NCBI GenBank assembly: GCA_937929935.1
Contig: CALFUL010000011.1
Coordinates: 1-64,000 of the forward strand
Direction of reading: 5' to 3'
DNA from: an uncultured Flavobacteriaceae bacterium
GTDB lineage: Bacteria > Bacteroidota > Bacteroidia > Flavobacteriales > Flavobacteriaceae
DNA length: 64,000 bases
The notes under the pieces are model-generated. The model had not been told where the DNA came from. It ran no database searches and saw nothing but the letters and a program-made list of their open reading frames with translations. Positions within the stretch are counted from its first letter, which is position 1; every line of letters begins with the position of its first letter. Position numbers and translations under genes: made by a program. This document shows positions 6,920 through 15,656 of the stretch, piece by piece.

Positions 6920-8239
6920 TTACTCGATGAATCTCTTTACTAAATTCCAGATATCATTTCCGAAAATGATAGCCATAAGCAACATAAGAAACACAAAACC
7001 AATAACTTGACCCGTTTCTAAAACTTTTTGACTTGGCGGTCTGCCTGAAATCATTTCATATAATAAAAACATCACATGACCCCCATCAAGTGCCGGAATA
7101 GGTAAAATGTTTACAAAAGCGAGCCAAACTGAGAACATTGCCAAGAAATTCCAAAAGAAATTCCAATTCCATTTCGGGGGCATCATTTCAACAATTCCGA
7201 TAGGGCCTTTTATGCTCTTATAGGCTTTTGTCTTTGGCTTTGCTAAAATTTTGAATTGTTTGACCTGCTTTACTAAAACATTGATGGTTTCATGAAAACC
7301 TGCCGGAATTGATTGCCCAACTGTATATTCATCAGTAATTGAAATATCTTCTCTTAAAACACCAACTCCTAATTTTAAATCTTTACTCAATTTTAAATTA
7401 AAAGTTTTAATACTACCCTGGCGTTCAACTTTTATGGTGGCAGATGCATTCTTATTTAAATGAACTGCATCTAAAAAATCATTCCAGTAGCCAATTTTCG
7501 TATCATTAAATTGAACTATTTGATCTCCTTTTTGAAAACCTGCTTTAATTGCTGGTTGATTGGGTATCAAAGTGTCTACGATAGCTTTCATGCGATAGTC
7601 TAAAAATCTTTTTCCGCGTAAACCTAGAACATCAGCAATACCTTCATCGGGTATAGGAAAAGTTACTTTGTTGCCGTCACGATCTACAGTTACCTCATCG
7701 CCTAAAATGATGTCAATCATGGCATCATCAAACTTTTTGGTTTTTATACCATCAATGGCAACAATTTTATCGCCTGTACGTAAACCAATCTTTTCGCCTA
7801 CTGAGTCTACTAGAATTCCGTATTTGACATTATCAGCGGGTATATAATTATCGCCATTTATCGCAAACATGCTAGAATAGATTAACCAAGCTAATAGAAA
7901 ATTAACGGTAACGCCGCCCAACATAATGATAAGGCGTTGCCACGCTGGTTTACTTCTAAATTCCCATGGTTGTGGTTCAGCATCTAATTGCGCGGTATCC
8001 ATACTCTCATCAACCATTCCGGCAATCTTCACATAGCCTCCTAACGGAAGCCAGCCAATACCCCATTCAGTCTCGCCAATTTTCTTCTTAAATAAAGAGT
8101 ACTTCCAGTCAAAAAATAAATAGAATTTTTCAACCCTCGTTTTAAACCACTTCGCAGGTAAGTAATGTCCGAATTCATGTAAAATAACAAGAATTGAAAT
8201 TATTAAGACAAAGGTTAGTATCTGTGTGATTATAGCCAT
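6920..8239 (-). CDS. rseP: Site-2 zinc metalloprotease RseP
   Basis: A 439-residue intramembrane protease of the M50 family that cuts anti-sigma factors and signal-peptide remnants within the inner membrane. The zinc motif HEFGH is at residues 21-25 inside the first membrane segment. A second membrane segment follows near residue 105-125, then two PDZ-like regions (about 125-300), and the second metal-ligand motif NILPIPALDGGH near residue 380 followed by the last membrane segments. Length and order match RseP of Bacteroidota. It is the first core gene after tRNA-Asn. The dxr gene often found next to it is not present here. Confidence 0.93.
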   Translation of the reverse strand: MAIITQILTFVLIISILVILHEFGHYLPAKWFKTRVEKFYLFFDWKYSLFKKKIGETEWGIGWLPLGGYVKIAGMVDESMDTAQLDAEPQPWEFRSKPAWQRLIIMLGGVTVNFLLAWLIYSSMFAINGDNYIPADNVKYGILVDSVGEKIGLRTGDKIVAIDGIKTKKFDDAMIDIILGDEVTVDRDGNKVTFPIPDEGIADVLGLRGKRFLDYRMKAIVDTLIPNQPAIKAGFQKGDQIVQFNDTKIGYWNDFLDAVHLNKNASATIKVERQGSIKTFNLKLSKDLKLGVGVLREDISITDEYTVGQSIPAGFHETINVLVKQVKQFKILAKPKTKAYKSIKGPIGIVEMMPPKWNWNFFWNFLAMFSVWLAFVNILPIPALDGGHVMFLLYEMISGRPPSQKVLETGQVIGFVFLMLLMAIIFGNDIWNLVKRFIE

Positions 8240-8378
8240 GTATACATTCTCAATTTAAAAACGCACAAAAATACACCTTTACAAGGTCTTAAAAAAAGAA
8301 AGACCAACCTCAACCTTTTTTTAGGAAATATTTAGCACAATGCATTTTAAATCATTTGAAAGCCATTAGCTACTGATG

Positions 8379-8386
8379 TATCTTTG
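8379..8386 (+). promoter_or_regulatory. -7 box TATCTTTG of the SCO1-like gene
   Basis: TATCTTTG fits the Bacteroidota -7 consensus TAnnTTTG and ends 12 bp before ATG 8399. It overlaps an upstream in-frame TTG (8384), which argues that the ATG is the real start. Confidence 0.5.
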
Positions 8387-8398
8387 CTAAAAAGGTGC

Positions 8399-9073
8399 AT
8401 GCTCTCAATTATTAGCAAATACAAATTTTTTTTTCTGCTGCTATTTTGTCTATCAGCGGTTATTCTCTATTTTTTCTATGATGCATTAAACCCGCCCAAA
8501 AGACTTAAAATATGGCAACCATCAGATTTAAATCCTGAACTGGTTGATAGTACCCTTCAAGAAAAACGTAAATACCATACCATTGCCGACTTTTCATTGA
8601 CTAATCAAAACGGCATTGCCGTTACCCAAGAAACCTACAACGATAAAATTTATATCGCCGATTTCTTTTTTACCACTTGCCCAAGTATTTGCCCTATTAT
8701 GACTAAAAACATGGCAGCCATTCAAGATAAAATTGGAGATGATGTCTTTTTACTGTCTCATTCGGTAACGCCTGCAATTGATTCAGTACCTCAACTTAAG
8801 AAATATGCCCTTGAAAAAGGGGTAAATGACTTAAAATGGAATTTAGTAACCGGAGACAAAAAACAGATTTATGAGTTGGCTCGAAAATCATACTTTGCCG
8901 TATTAACTGATGGCGACGGTGGACCCTTTGATATGATTCATACTGAAAATTTCATTTTGATAGATAAACAAAGAAGAATTCGAGGCACCTATGATGGCAC
9001 CAGTAGTGAAGAAATTGATAAACTTCTAAACGATCTAAAAATATTAAAAGCCTCATATTCATCTTCAAAGTAA
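8399..9073 (+). CDS. SCO1/SenC family copper chaperone or thiol-disulfide protein
   Basis: A 224-residue membrane-anchored protein facing the periplasm. An N-terminal membrane helix (about 9-28) is followed by a thioredoxin-like fold with the copper-binding CxxxC (TTCPSICPIM, Cys94 and Cys98) and the third ligand His in FDMIHTENF near residue 183. SCO proteins deliver copper to the CuA site of cytochrome c oxidase or act as thiol reductases. The upstream TTG at 8384 lies inside the promoter -7 box and is rejected as start. The feo operon follows 85 bp downstream and has a -7 box of its own. Confidence 0.88.
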   Translation: MLSIISKYKFFFLLLFCLSAVILYFFYDALNPPKRLKIWQPSDLNPELVDSTLQEKRKYHTIADFSLTNQNGIAVTQETYNDKIYIADFFFTTCPSICPIMTKNMAAIQDKIGDDVFLLSHSVTPAIDSVPQLKKYALEKGVNDLKWNLVTGDKKQIYELARKSYFAVLTDGDGGPFDMIHTENFILIDKQRRIRGTYDGTSSEEIDKLLNDLKILKASYSSSK

Positions 9074-9121
9074 TTTTCTAAACTTTAAGAATTTGACACT
9101 TGAAATCTCCTTAATTTAATT

Positions 9122-9129
9122 TATTTTTG
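9122..9129 (+). promoter_or_regulatory. -7 box TATTTTTG in front of feoA
   Basis: TATTTTTG matches TAnnTTTG and ends 29 bp before the feoA start codon. No DtxR- or Fur-like palindrome is apparent around it. Confidence 0.45.
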
Positions 9130-9158
9130 TCCTTACTTATACTCAATCTAAATAAAAA

Positions 9159-9395
9159 TTGGAGCTAACTGTCGGGGATTTAAAGCGAGGTCAAAAAGGA
9201 ATCATCAAAGAATTTACTGATGATTTGCTTCCTATTAAATTATTAGAATTGGGTTGTTTGCCAGGTAATCAGGTTGAAATGATTCAAATTGCTCCATTGA
9301 AAGACCCCATGTACATTAACGTTAATGGTTCGCATATTGCCATAAGGCGATCTACGGCGGCAATGATTGCCCTTGAACAGATAGAAGATATTTAA
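9159..9395 (+). CDS. feoA: Ferrous iron transport protein A (FeoA)
   Basis: A 78-residue SH3-like protein. GLP-type turns are seen in LELGCLPGNQVEMI and the family end strand GSHIAIRRSTAAMI. FeoA assists FeoB in cytoplasmic uptake of Fe(II). The frame starts with TTG at 9159; no ATG is available upstream before a stop, and the first residues MELTVGDLKRGQKGII fit FeoA from the first codon. feoB starts 5 bp after its stop. Confidence 0.9.
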   Translation: MELTVGDLKRGQKGIIKEFTDDLLPIKLLELGCLPGNQVEMIQIAPLKDPMYINVNGSHIAIRRSTAAMIALEQIEDI

Positions 9396-9400
9396 GACGC

Positions 9401-11638
9401 ATGAGCAAACAGATAAATGTAGCGCTCATTGGCAATCCGAATACCGGAAAAACCTCGGTTTTCAATCAACTTACAGGTCTCAATCAAAAAGTAGGTAATT
9501 ACCCAGGTATAACGGTTGAAAAGAAAGAAGGCATTTGCAAATTATCTCGAGGGGTAAAAGCACACATTCTTGATTTACCGGGCACCTACAGTTTAAATAC
9601 CACCTCACTTGATGAGAGTGTTGCGGTTGAATTGCTCTTAAATAAAAAAGATAAAAACCACCCTGATGTCGCCCTTGTGATTTCAGATGTTGAAAATTTA
9701 AAGCGAAATCTTTTGCTCTTTACGCAAATTAAAGACTTGAAGATTCCTACTATTCTGGTCATCAATATGGCAGATCGAATGTCTCGAAAAGGCATTTCAA
9801 TTGACATTGATTTACTTGAAAAGAAACTGAATACCAAAATTGCTTTAGTTAGTACCCGAAAAGATATGGGTATTGATTACCTAAAACAGCTTATTTCAGA
9901 ATACAAAAATCTTTCTTCTGAATCAATTGTTGATACTACTGCTATTGACCCCGAATATTTTGAACGTTTGCGTACTACCTTCCCCAATGAAGAAATTTAT
10001 AAGCTTTGGTTGGTCATCACACAAGATGTCAATTTTATGCCCATTGAAAAAACATTGGTCAAAGATCGGTCATCATTTGCCACTAAATCAAAGTCTGAAT
10101 TAAAACGGCTACAGCAAAAAGAAACAATTTTACGCTATCAATTCATCAATAACACCCTCAAAGAAACCTATACTGTTGATGCCATGGCTGCCAAAGGTTT
10201 TAGGGCAAACCTTGATAAGGTTCTAACCCATAAAGTTTTTGGGTATCTGATTTTCTTCCTAATCTTATTGGCCATTTTTCAGGCCATTTATGAATGGAGC
10301 AGCTACCCTATGGAAGCCATTGACGCCTATTTTGCATCGGCATCAGAATGGGTAAAGAATACACTGCCAGCAGGTGCATTTACCAATTTATTAGCTGAAG
10401 GTATTATAGCGGGTATTGGTGGCATTGTTATTTTCATACCTCAAATTGCATTTTTATTCTTGTTCATTGCCTTATTAGAAGAAACGGGCTATATGAGTCG
10501 TGTGGTGTTTTTAATGGATCGCCTTTTGCGTCCTTTTGGATTAAGCGGAAAAAGTGTGGTACCATTGATTTCAGGTACAGCTTGCGCAATTCCGGCAATT
10601 ATGGCTACGCGTACCATTGAAAATTGGAAAGAACGCTTGATTACCATTTTAGTGACCCCCTTTACCACCTGTTCTGCACGATTACCGGTATACCTCATCA
10701 TTATCGCTTTAGTTATTCCTGAAGGAAGTTTTATTGGCTTAAGTTATCAAGCATTAACCCTAATGCTGTTGTACTTAATTGGCTTTGGTGCAGCTATATT
10801 ATCAGCCATGATACTCAATAAAATTTTAAAAATTAAGAGTCGTTCATTCTTTGTAGTAGAAATGCCAAATTATAAACTTCCGTTACTCAAAAATGTGCTG
10901 TACACCGTTTGGGAAAAAACAAAAAGTTTTGTTTTCGGTGCCGGAAAAATAATTTTAGCGATATCAATTATTTTATGGTTTTTAGGATCTAATGGGTTCT
11001 CAGATGAATTTCAAAATGCAGAAGAAATTGTTAAAACAAGAATTCACACCTCAGGTTTATCTGACTTTAATCAAAATAGCATTACAACTGACCTAACCTC
11101 ATATGATTTGGCCCTTAAAGACAGTATTTCGAAAAAAGTGTATGTGATAAATACCACCGCTATAGCTGATTCTTTAGCATTTAAAAAAGAACAATTAACT
11201 ACACTGGCGCAAAATCAAGAAATTGCAAGTTATAAGTTAGAAAATTCATATATAGGCCACGCCGGAAAAGCCATCGAACCTTTGGTTAAACCGCTAGGAT
11301 ATGATTGGAAAATTGGTATTGCCCTAATTACATCTTTTGCCGCCCGTGAAGTTTTTGTAGGTACCCTGGCTACTATTTACAGTGTTGGAAGCGATGAAGA
11401 AGGCACGATCAAAAACAGAATGGCCTCAGAGGTTAATAACGACACTAAAAAACCCTTGTTTAACTTAGCGTCGGGTATTTCATTGCTGCTCTTTTACGCA
11501 TTTGCTATGCAATGTATGAGCACCTTAGCCATTGTTAAGCGAGAAACAAATTCATGGCGTTGGCCAGCAGCGCAACTAGTTTTCATGAGCGCATTTGCGT
11601 ATCTTGTAGCTTTAATTGCGTATCAAGTTTTAAAATAA
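9401..11638 (+). CDS. feoB: Ferrous iron transporter FeoB
   Basis: A 745-residue inner-membrane Fe(II) permease with an N-terminal G-protein domain. G1 is GNPNTGKT (residues 11-18), the G3 motif DLPG is at 58-61 and the G4 motif NMAD at 122-125. A helical linker domain (about 165-260) follows, then the membrane region with two Gate domains (CSARLPVYLIII and the final AAREVFVGTLATIYSVG part). Length is near the family norm of about 700-770. It is translated with feoA and with a small Cys-rich protein immediately downstream. Confidence 0.96.
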   Translation: MSKQINVALIGNPNTGKTSVFNQLTGLNQKVGNYPGITVEKKEGICKLSRGVKAHILDLPGTYSLNTTSLDESVAVELLLNKKDKNHPDVALVISDVENLKRNLLLFTQIKDLKIPTILVINMADRMSRKGISIDIDLLEKKLNTKIALVSTRKDMGIDYLKQLISEYKNLSSESIVDTTAIDPEYFERLRTTFPNEEIYKLWLVITQDVNFMPIEKTLVKDRSSFATKSKSELKRLQQKETILRYQFINNTLKETYTVDAMAAKGFRANLDKVLTHKVFGYLIFFLILLAIFQAIYEWSSYPMEAIDAYFASASEWVKNTLPAGAFTNLLAEGIIAGIGGIVIFIPQIAFLFLFIALLEETGYMSRVVFLMDRLLRPFGLSGKSVVPLISGTACAIPAIMATRTIENWKERLITILVTPFTTCSARLPVYLIIIALVIPEGSFIGLSYQALTLMLLYLIGFGAAILSAMILNKILKIKSRSFFVVEMPNYKLPLLKNVLYTVWEKTKSFVFGAGKIILAISIILWFLGSNGFSDEFQNAEEIVKTRIHTSGLSDFNQNSITTDLTSYDLALKDSISKKVYVINTTAIADSLAFKKEQLTTLAQNQEIASYKLENSYIGHAGKAIEPLVKPLGYDWKIGIALITSFAAREVFVGTLATIYSVGSDEEGTIKNRMASEVNNDTKKPLFNLASGISLLLFYAFAMQCMSTLAIVKRETNSWRWPAAQLVFMSAFAYLVALIAYQVLK

Positions 11639-11642
11639 GTTT

Positions 11643-11792
11643 ATGGTAATTCTTCAACAAATATTAGTGTACTTAATTGTTCTTTTAGCGGTCGCTTATA
11701 TTGTGAAGAAATTCTTTTTACCCAAAACCCTTTTTGCTACTAAAAAGAAATCTACAAAAGGGTGTGGCGAAAACGACTGCGGTTGTCATTAA
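11643..11792 (+). CDS. FeoB-associated small Cys-rich membrane protein
   Basis: A 49-residue protein with one N-terminal membrane helix (about 4-22), a basic stretch and a C-terminal tail KGCGENDCGCHstop with three cysteines and a histidine. ATG 11643 follows the feoB stop by 4 bp. Small proteins of this build occur at the end of many Bacteroidota and Firmicutes feo operons and are thought to help iron handling at the FeoB mouth. Function is inferred from position and composition. Confidence 0.85.
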   Translation: MVILQQILVYLIVLLAVAYIVKKFFLPKTLFATKKKSTKGCGENDCGCH

Positions 11793-11960
11793 AAATTACA
11801 TTCTCAAAAACAATTCGATCTTTTTCTGCGTCTTTAAAATAGCGCTCCTCTCTAAAGGGCGTTAAAAAAAGATTAAATAGGTATTAAGAAAAACCCAAAA
11901 AGACCGCATTCAAAAATTGCTTGTGTTTATTTGTTTTTCAAACCTTTCTAAAAAACCAAT

Positions 11961-13487
11961 ATGAGCAACTTACGGATATGGTTACCTGTGTTTTTGATAA
12001 CTTCATTTTACGCCAACAGCCAAAGCCTAACCTCAGTTATTATTGATTCTGCAACGCAAAAACCGATACCTTTTGTTACCGTACAATTAAAAGATAAAGG
12101 CGTTATCACTAATGAAGAGGGGCGTTTTACATTTCAATTAGACTCGAACATTCAACCCACTGATAGCCTATTCATTTCATGTATTGGGTATGCTTCTATT
12201 GGTAAACCTATAATTGAATTTACTGAAGATCAAATTGTTTTAGCAGCTAAAGCCATTGATTTAAACCCAGTAATTGTATCAAACAAAAATTATACGCCAG
12301 AAGAAATCATTGAATTGGTTGAAGAAAATATCTCTAAAAATTATTATTTAGATTATTCTAAGAAACGTATATTTTTCAGAGAAACTTACAACAGTACTAT
12401 TCTTAAAACAGATTATACCTTAAGAGAATCTACCATAGATGAATTAGATAAAGCTTTCATAGATCGAATCATAAATGAAGTACCTAAAAAAGATACAAGA
12501 TATTATGAATCACTCGGCGATATCTATGGTGGCACCAAAGCAGATAATCAAAAACTTGATTTAATTAAAGCTTCTGAATTATACGATAAAAACTCGAATC
12601 TAGATTATGAAGTTATTGAAGAACGTCTGAATAAAATTATTAAAGAGAATGTAAAAACTGATTCTTATTTTAAGATAAAATCTGGTCTTTTTGGTACTAA
12701 GGTCGACGCTGATGAAATGTTTGATGAAGAAGTCGATTCTACGGATGTAGATGCTTTGAATAAAAAGCTCGAAGAAGAAAAAAAGCATAAAGAAAACCGT
12801 AAAAAATATTTCGCCAGTTATAAGCGACGCATGATCGGGAAGTTTTACAAAAATCTTCCTATTCTCGAAGACACAGATTATAATGTTCTGTTTAAACCCA
12901 GTCGTTTTGAACTTACCTTAGATGACTTCACTTATTTAGGAGAAAAAGCCGTTTATGTCATCAGTTTTACACCCAAACGCTCTGAAGATTTTGAAGGGAC
13001 ATTGTATATTAATGCCGATGATTTTGCTTTAATTCGAATGGACTTCGAAAATGTAAAAGCACTAAAAGACTTTAGCTTATTAGGAATTTCAATGAAAGAA
13101 TATTTAGCCAAAGGAAGTGTGATTTTTGCCAAAGGCAGCAATGAAAAGTATCAGCTGAATTACTTTGATATTACTGAAGGTACAAGAGCTGGGATTCGTA
13201 GACCTTTAAAGATTATTGAGAAGAATAAACACGTAAAAGGCAGAAATAAACAAAATGAATTATCTATGAAAATCGATGTTGCTTTTGGCGCAGTAAATCG
13301 GTATGAATTAGTAATTTTTAACGAAACGCCAATCAGTACTACAATTTTTGAAGCATTCGAAGAAAATAATGACGTCTTACCCACCTATATGCCCAACTAT
13401 GATCCCGAATTTTGGAAAGGATATGATATTATCGAACCCAATCAAGCCATTAAAAAATTCACTTCTATAGGTACAGTGGAAGAATAA
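11961..13487 (+). CDS. Secreted protein with carboxypeptidase-like regulatory domain
   Basis: A 508-residue protein with a signal peptide (about 1-20, ending FYANSQS). Residues 21-110 form a CarboxypepD_reg-like beta-sandwich (SVIIDSATQKPIPFVTVQLK then GRFTFQL and SLFISCIGYAS). The remaining 400 residues are charged and largely unrecognised, with a beta-rich segment late (LTLDDFTYLGEKAVYVISF) resembling lipoprotein-carrier or DUF5686-type folds seen after such domains. A periplasmic or outer-membrane location is expected. It is monocistronic, 170 bp after the feo operon. Confidence 0.7.
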   Translation: MSNLRIWLPVFLITSFYANSQSLTSVIIDSATQKPIPFVTVQLKDKGVITNEEGRFTFQLDSNIQPTDSLFISCIGYASIGKPIIEFTEDQIVLAAKAIDLNPVIVSNKNYTPEEIIELVEENISKNYYLDYSKKRIFFRETYNSTILKTDYTLRESTIDELDKAFIDRIINEVPKKDTRYYESLGDIYGGTKADNQKLDLIKASELYDKNSNLDYEVIEERLNKIIKENVKTDSYFKIKSGLFGTKVDADEMFDEEVDSTDVDALNKKLEEEKKHKENRKKYFASYKRRMIGKFYKNLPILEDTDYNVLFKPSRFELTLDDFTYLGEKAVYVISFTPKRSEDFEGTLYINADDFALIRMDFENVKALKDFSLLGISMKEYLAKGSVIFAKGSNEKYQLNYFDITEGTRAGIRRPLKIIEKNKHVKGRNKQNELSMKIDVAFGAVNRYELVIFNETPISTTIFEAFEENNDVLPTYMPNYDPEFWKGYDIIEPNQAIKKFTSIGTVEE

Positions 13488-13490
13488 TTG

Positions 13491-13585
13491 GATTGTTAGA
13501 TTGTTAGATTGTTAGATTGTTAGATTGTTAGAAGAAACCAAAAAATTATTGAAATTTGGAATTTGTGATTTGTGATTTGTGATTT
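13491..13585. repeat. Two short tandem repeats (GATTGTTA x5 and TTTGTGA x3)
   Basis: Bases 13491-13530 are five perfect copies of the 8-mer GATTGTTA. Bases 13562-13582 are three copies of TTTGTGA followed by a partial copy. They lie between two convergent genes. They are too short and lack spacers, so this is not a CRISPR array. Confidence 0.9.
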
Positions 13586-13602
13586 TCAATCTTCGATTGC
13601 AC

Positions 13603-13989
13603 TTAAACAATATTCTGAATAAAACTGTAGAGCAAAAGCGCCCATCCTGCGGTTAAAAATAGGCCGCCAATTGGAGTTACAGGCCCTAAGAACTTCGTTT
13701 TTTTACCTTTCGAAGCACCAAGCGTCAACCCATATATACTAAAAGAAAAAAGAAAAGTGCCAATGATAAAGCAATACACCATGTACCGTTCTATGCTGGT
13801 TTCAAGATTTAAATTGAACCCTAATATAAGTAACACCAAAGCATGATACATTTGATATTTTACGCCCGTTTCAAAACCAGCTAATTGCTCAGCTGTAAAA
13901 GATTTCTTTAAAGCGTGAGCCCCAAAAGCTCCAAAAATAATTGATAGAAGACCGTATAAAGCACCAATACAATGAGCAAGAAGAACCAT
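13603..13989 (-). CDS. DUF423 family membrane protein
   Basis: A 128-residue inner-membrane protein with four predicted helices. The N-terminus HCIGALYGLLSIIFGAFGAH followed by ALKKSFTAEQLAGFETGVKY and QMYHALVLL carries the family pattern GAFGAHAL...Y..YH. The GPVTPIGG turn lies before the last helix. DUF423 proteins (YgdD/YwdK type) have no established function. The start at ATG 13989 gives the usual length. Confidence 0.9.
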   Translation of the reverse strand: MVLLAHCIGALYGLLSIIFGAFGAHALKKSFTAEQLAGFETGVKYQMYHALVLLILGFNLNLETSIERYMVYCFIIGTFLFSFSIYGLTLGASKGKKTKFLGPVTPIGGLFLTAGWALLLYSFIQNIV

Positions 13990-14030
13990 ATAAACTATTT
14001 AGGTTCGAAGATACGTAATCAGATGAAAAA

Positions 14031-14543
14031 TTATTGAAAGTTTAAACTCGCAAACGCATCTTGCTTTTCCTTTTTTAAATAAGCTGGCGAAGTCAGAAAC
14101 AAGTTTTCAACCTGTTGGTCCCAATTAAGGGCCACATCAAAATAGCTAGTATTCACAACTGCCATAATCTCATTACATTCTTGGCAGGTATGTTTATAGT
14201 CTAAAAAGTGATGTGCGAATTCATGAAAGGCAACTACTCTCAATATTTCTGGGTCAAGCATCGCTGCCCAATTAATCAAAATACCATCAATATTGCCAGT
14301 ATCATCTCTGGTAACCATTCCTAAAACAGTATTGTTTTCTTCAAGAGGTAAGGTGTCAGTGATATCAATTTTTTTAAGTTGAAATAACTTTTGGTTATAA
14401 TCAATTCCGTATTTCTTACACTCTTCAATGAAATCATTGAGAATAGGTTGTAAGCGTCCGTCAATATCGACTGATTTTTGTGAAGAAAGAGATTGTACAA
14501 TCCCACATAGGGCAATAACTAAGACTACTATAGACTTTTTCAT
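14031..14543 (-). CDS. Small secreted protein with HExxH metalloprotease motif
   Basis: A 170-residue protein with a signal peptide (about 1-20, ending VQSLSSQ). The mature part contains VVAFHEFAHHFLDYKHTC near residue 105, a gluzincin- or metzincin-like HExxH zinc motif, followed by CQECNEIM whose Glu could be the third ligand. It has the layout of a very small metalloprotease. I know no named family. A structural role without protease activity is possible. It lies about 40 bp upstream of the DUF423 gene on the same strand, so cotranscription is likely. Confidence 0.6.
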   Translation of the reverse strand: MKKSIVVLVIALCGIVQSLSSQKSVDIDGRLQPILNDFIEECKKYGIDYNQKLFQLKKIDITDTLPLEENNTVLGMVTRDDTGNIDGILINWAAMLDPEILRVVAFHEFAHHFLDYKHTCQECNEIMAVVNTSYFDVALNWDQQVENLFLTSPAYLKKEKQDAFASLNFQ

Positions 14544-14719
14544 TTGAAGGCGGTTTTTAGTTATAGTAAGGTTTGGTTTGTCGAAATTCTTTTGAAGGAT
14601 TTGGTAAGAATCCAGAACTCCTTAATTATTAACGACTTATAAGCGCAATTATTGGTAAAACGACAAGATTTTAACAGTATCTACTAAAATAATTTCGTCA
14701 GAAAGAAGAAAACATAATA

Positions 14720-14762
14720 ATATGGCTATTTATGAATTGATAAAATTCACAAATAGCCATAT
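14720..14762 (-). terminator. Terminator-like hairpin after the 14795 gene
   Basis: ATATGGCTATTT and AAATAGCCATAT pair as a 12-bp stem, extended inside by GAATT/AATTC around a short loop. It lies 32 bp beyond the stop of the minus-strand SnoaL-like gene. The T tract is weak. Confidence 0.6.
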
Positions 14763-14794
14763 GAAGTATAAATAAAATGTAGATGCGTTATTTT

Positions 14795-15157
14795 CTATTC
14801 ATCATAGAAAAACTGCTCCTGTATAATCTTTCCGTCTTTACAGTGAAACACAGCTATTTCAGAAGTAACTGATCGTTGACCTGACGGTCTGTGCGTAGTA
14901 TCCATGTCAAAACGAACTGAAAACCAATTCTCAGCTACTAAAGGCTCTGAAACTTCAGTACTATGTACCTCAAAATTTTCTTTCCACCATTCTCCTTTTT
15001 TCTGAATTCCTTCAAAACCCTCTACGCGAGCACCTTCAGCCGTGCCATCATTCTCAATACTGACAATCTTCGGACTATAAAGTTGTTGATACGGTGTTTC
15101 AAAATCTCCTTCTTGACACCACTTTACTAGTTTTGATGCGATTTCTTTTGTATCCAT
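14795..15157 (-). CDS. SnoaL-like / nuclear transport factor 2 family protein
   Basis: A 120-residue cytoplasmic cone-shaped-fold protein. N-terminal helix EIASKLVKWCQEGDFETPYQ is followed by the strand LYSPKIVSIE and the C-terminal strands SVRFDMDTTH, EIAVFHCKDGKIIQEQFFYD. These are the helices and final sheet of the NTF2-like fold. Such proteins bind or isomerise small hydrophobic molecules, but the substrate cannot be told. Single gene with its own terminator-like hairpin. Confidence 0.8.
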   Translation of the reverse strand: MDTKEIASKLVKWCQEGDFETPYQQLYSPKIVSIENDGTAEGARVEGFEGIQKKGEWWKENFEVHSTEVSEPLVAENWFSVRFDMDTTHRPSGQRSVTSEIAVFHCKDGKIIQEQFFYDE

Positions 15158-15228
15158 GTATTGTATGCTTTTAAATTGAACACTTAAAATACTGATAAAT
15201 CATATATGAACAAAAGCTAGATCGGGTT

Positions 15229-15651
15229 TTATTTTATAAGAATTCGTAATTCAAAATCAGAAGTGATTTCAAAAGCACATTCGTTAAAGCTAGGTGGCCC
15301 AAAGGTTTTTAACTTTCCAATAGAAAAACCTATAGGTTCTTTTGGAATACCAAAGAAATTGGTATCCATCTCTTTATTATCATTTTCATCATGAAAAATA
15401 GAAATGGCGTATGTACCATTTGGCATATCTAAAATTTCAATTTGAGTAGTTCCTTTTTCGGCCTTAGCAAAAACACCCTTTATGGCCTTACCTTCTTTTA
15501 AAAAAGCATCTTGGCTATCAAATATACCAACAGCCAGATGACCATTTGAAGTGGTAACACCATCAACTAAGAGGATCAATTTATTTTGAGCTGAAGCCAG
15601 TAATGGCATCAAAAATAAAAGAAAGAAAACGAAGACTTTAATATGACGCAT
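15229..15651 (-). CDS. DUF2141 family secreted protein
   Basis: A 140-residue protein with signal peptide (about 1-21, ending LLASAQN). The mature part is a beta-sandwich with family hallmarks: GHLAVGIFDSQDAFL, then MPNGTYAISIFHDENDNKEM and the end FGIPKEPIGFSIG. The HDENDNxxMDTN segment is the recognisable DUF2141 motif. Location is periplasmic or outer membrane; function unknown. The downstream end of the preceding gene (15657) is 5 bp from its start, so they form an operon. Confidence 0.88.
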   Translation of the reverse strand: MRHIKVFVFFLLFLMPLLASAQNKLILLVDGVTTSNGHLAVGIFDSQDAFLKEGKAIKGVFAKAEKGTTQIEILDMPNGTYAISIFHDENDNKEMDTNFFGIPKEPIGFSIGKLKTFGPPSFNECAFEITSDFELRILIK

Positions 15652-15656
15652 TACAA

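Noticed and set aside
13491-13585. Possible CRISPR array from repeated units
   Set aside because: Units are 7-8 bp, directly adjacent and without unique spacers; no cas gene is near.
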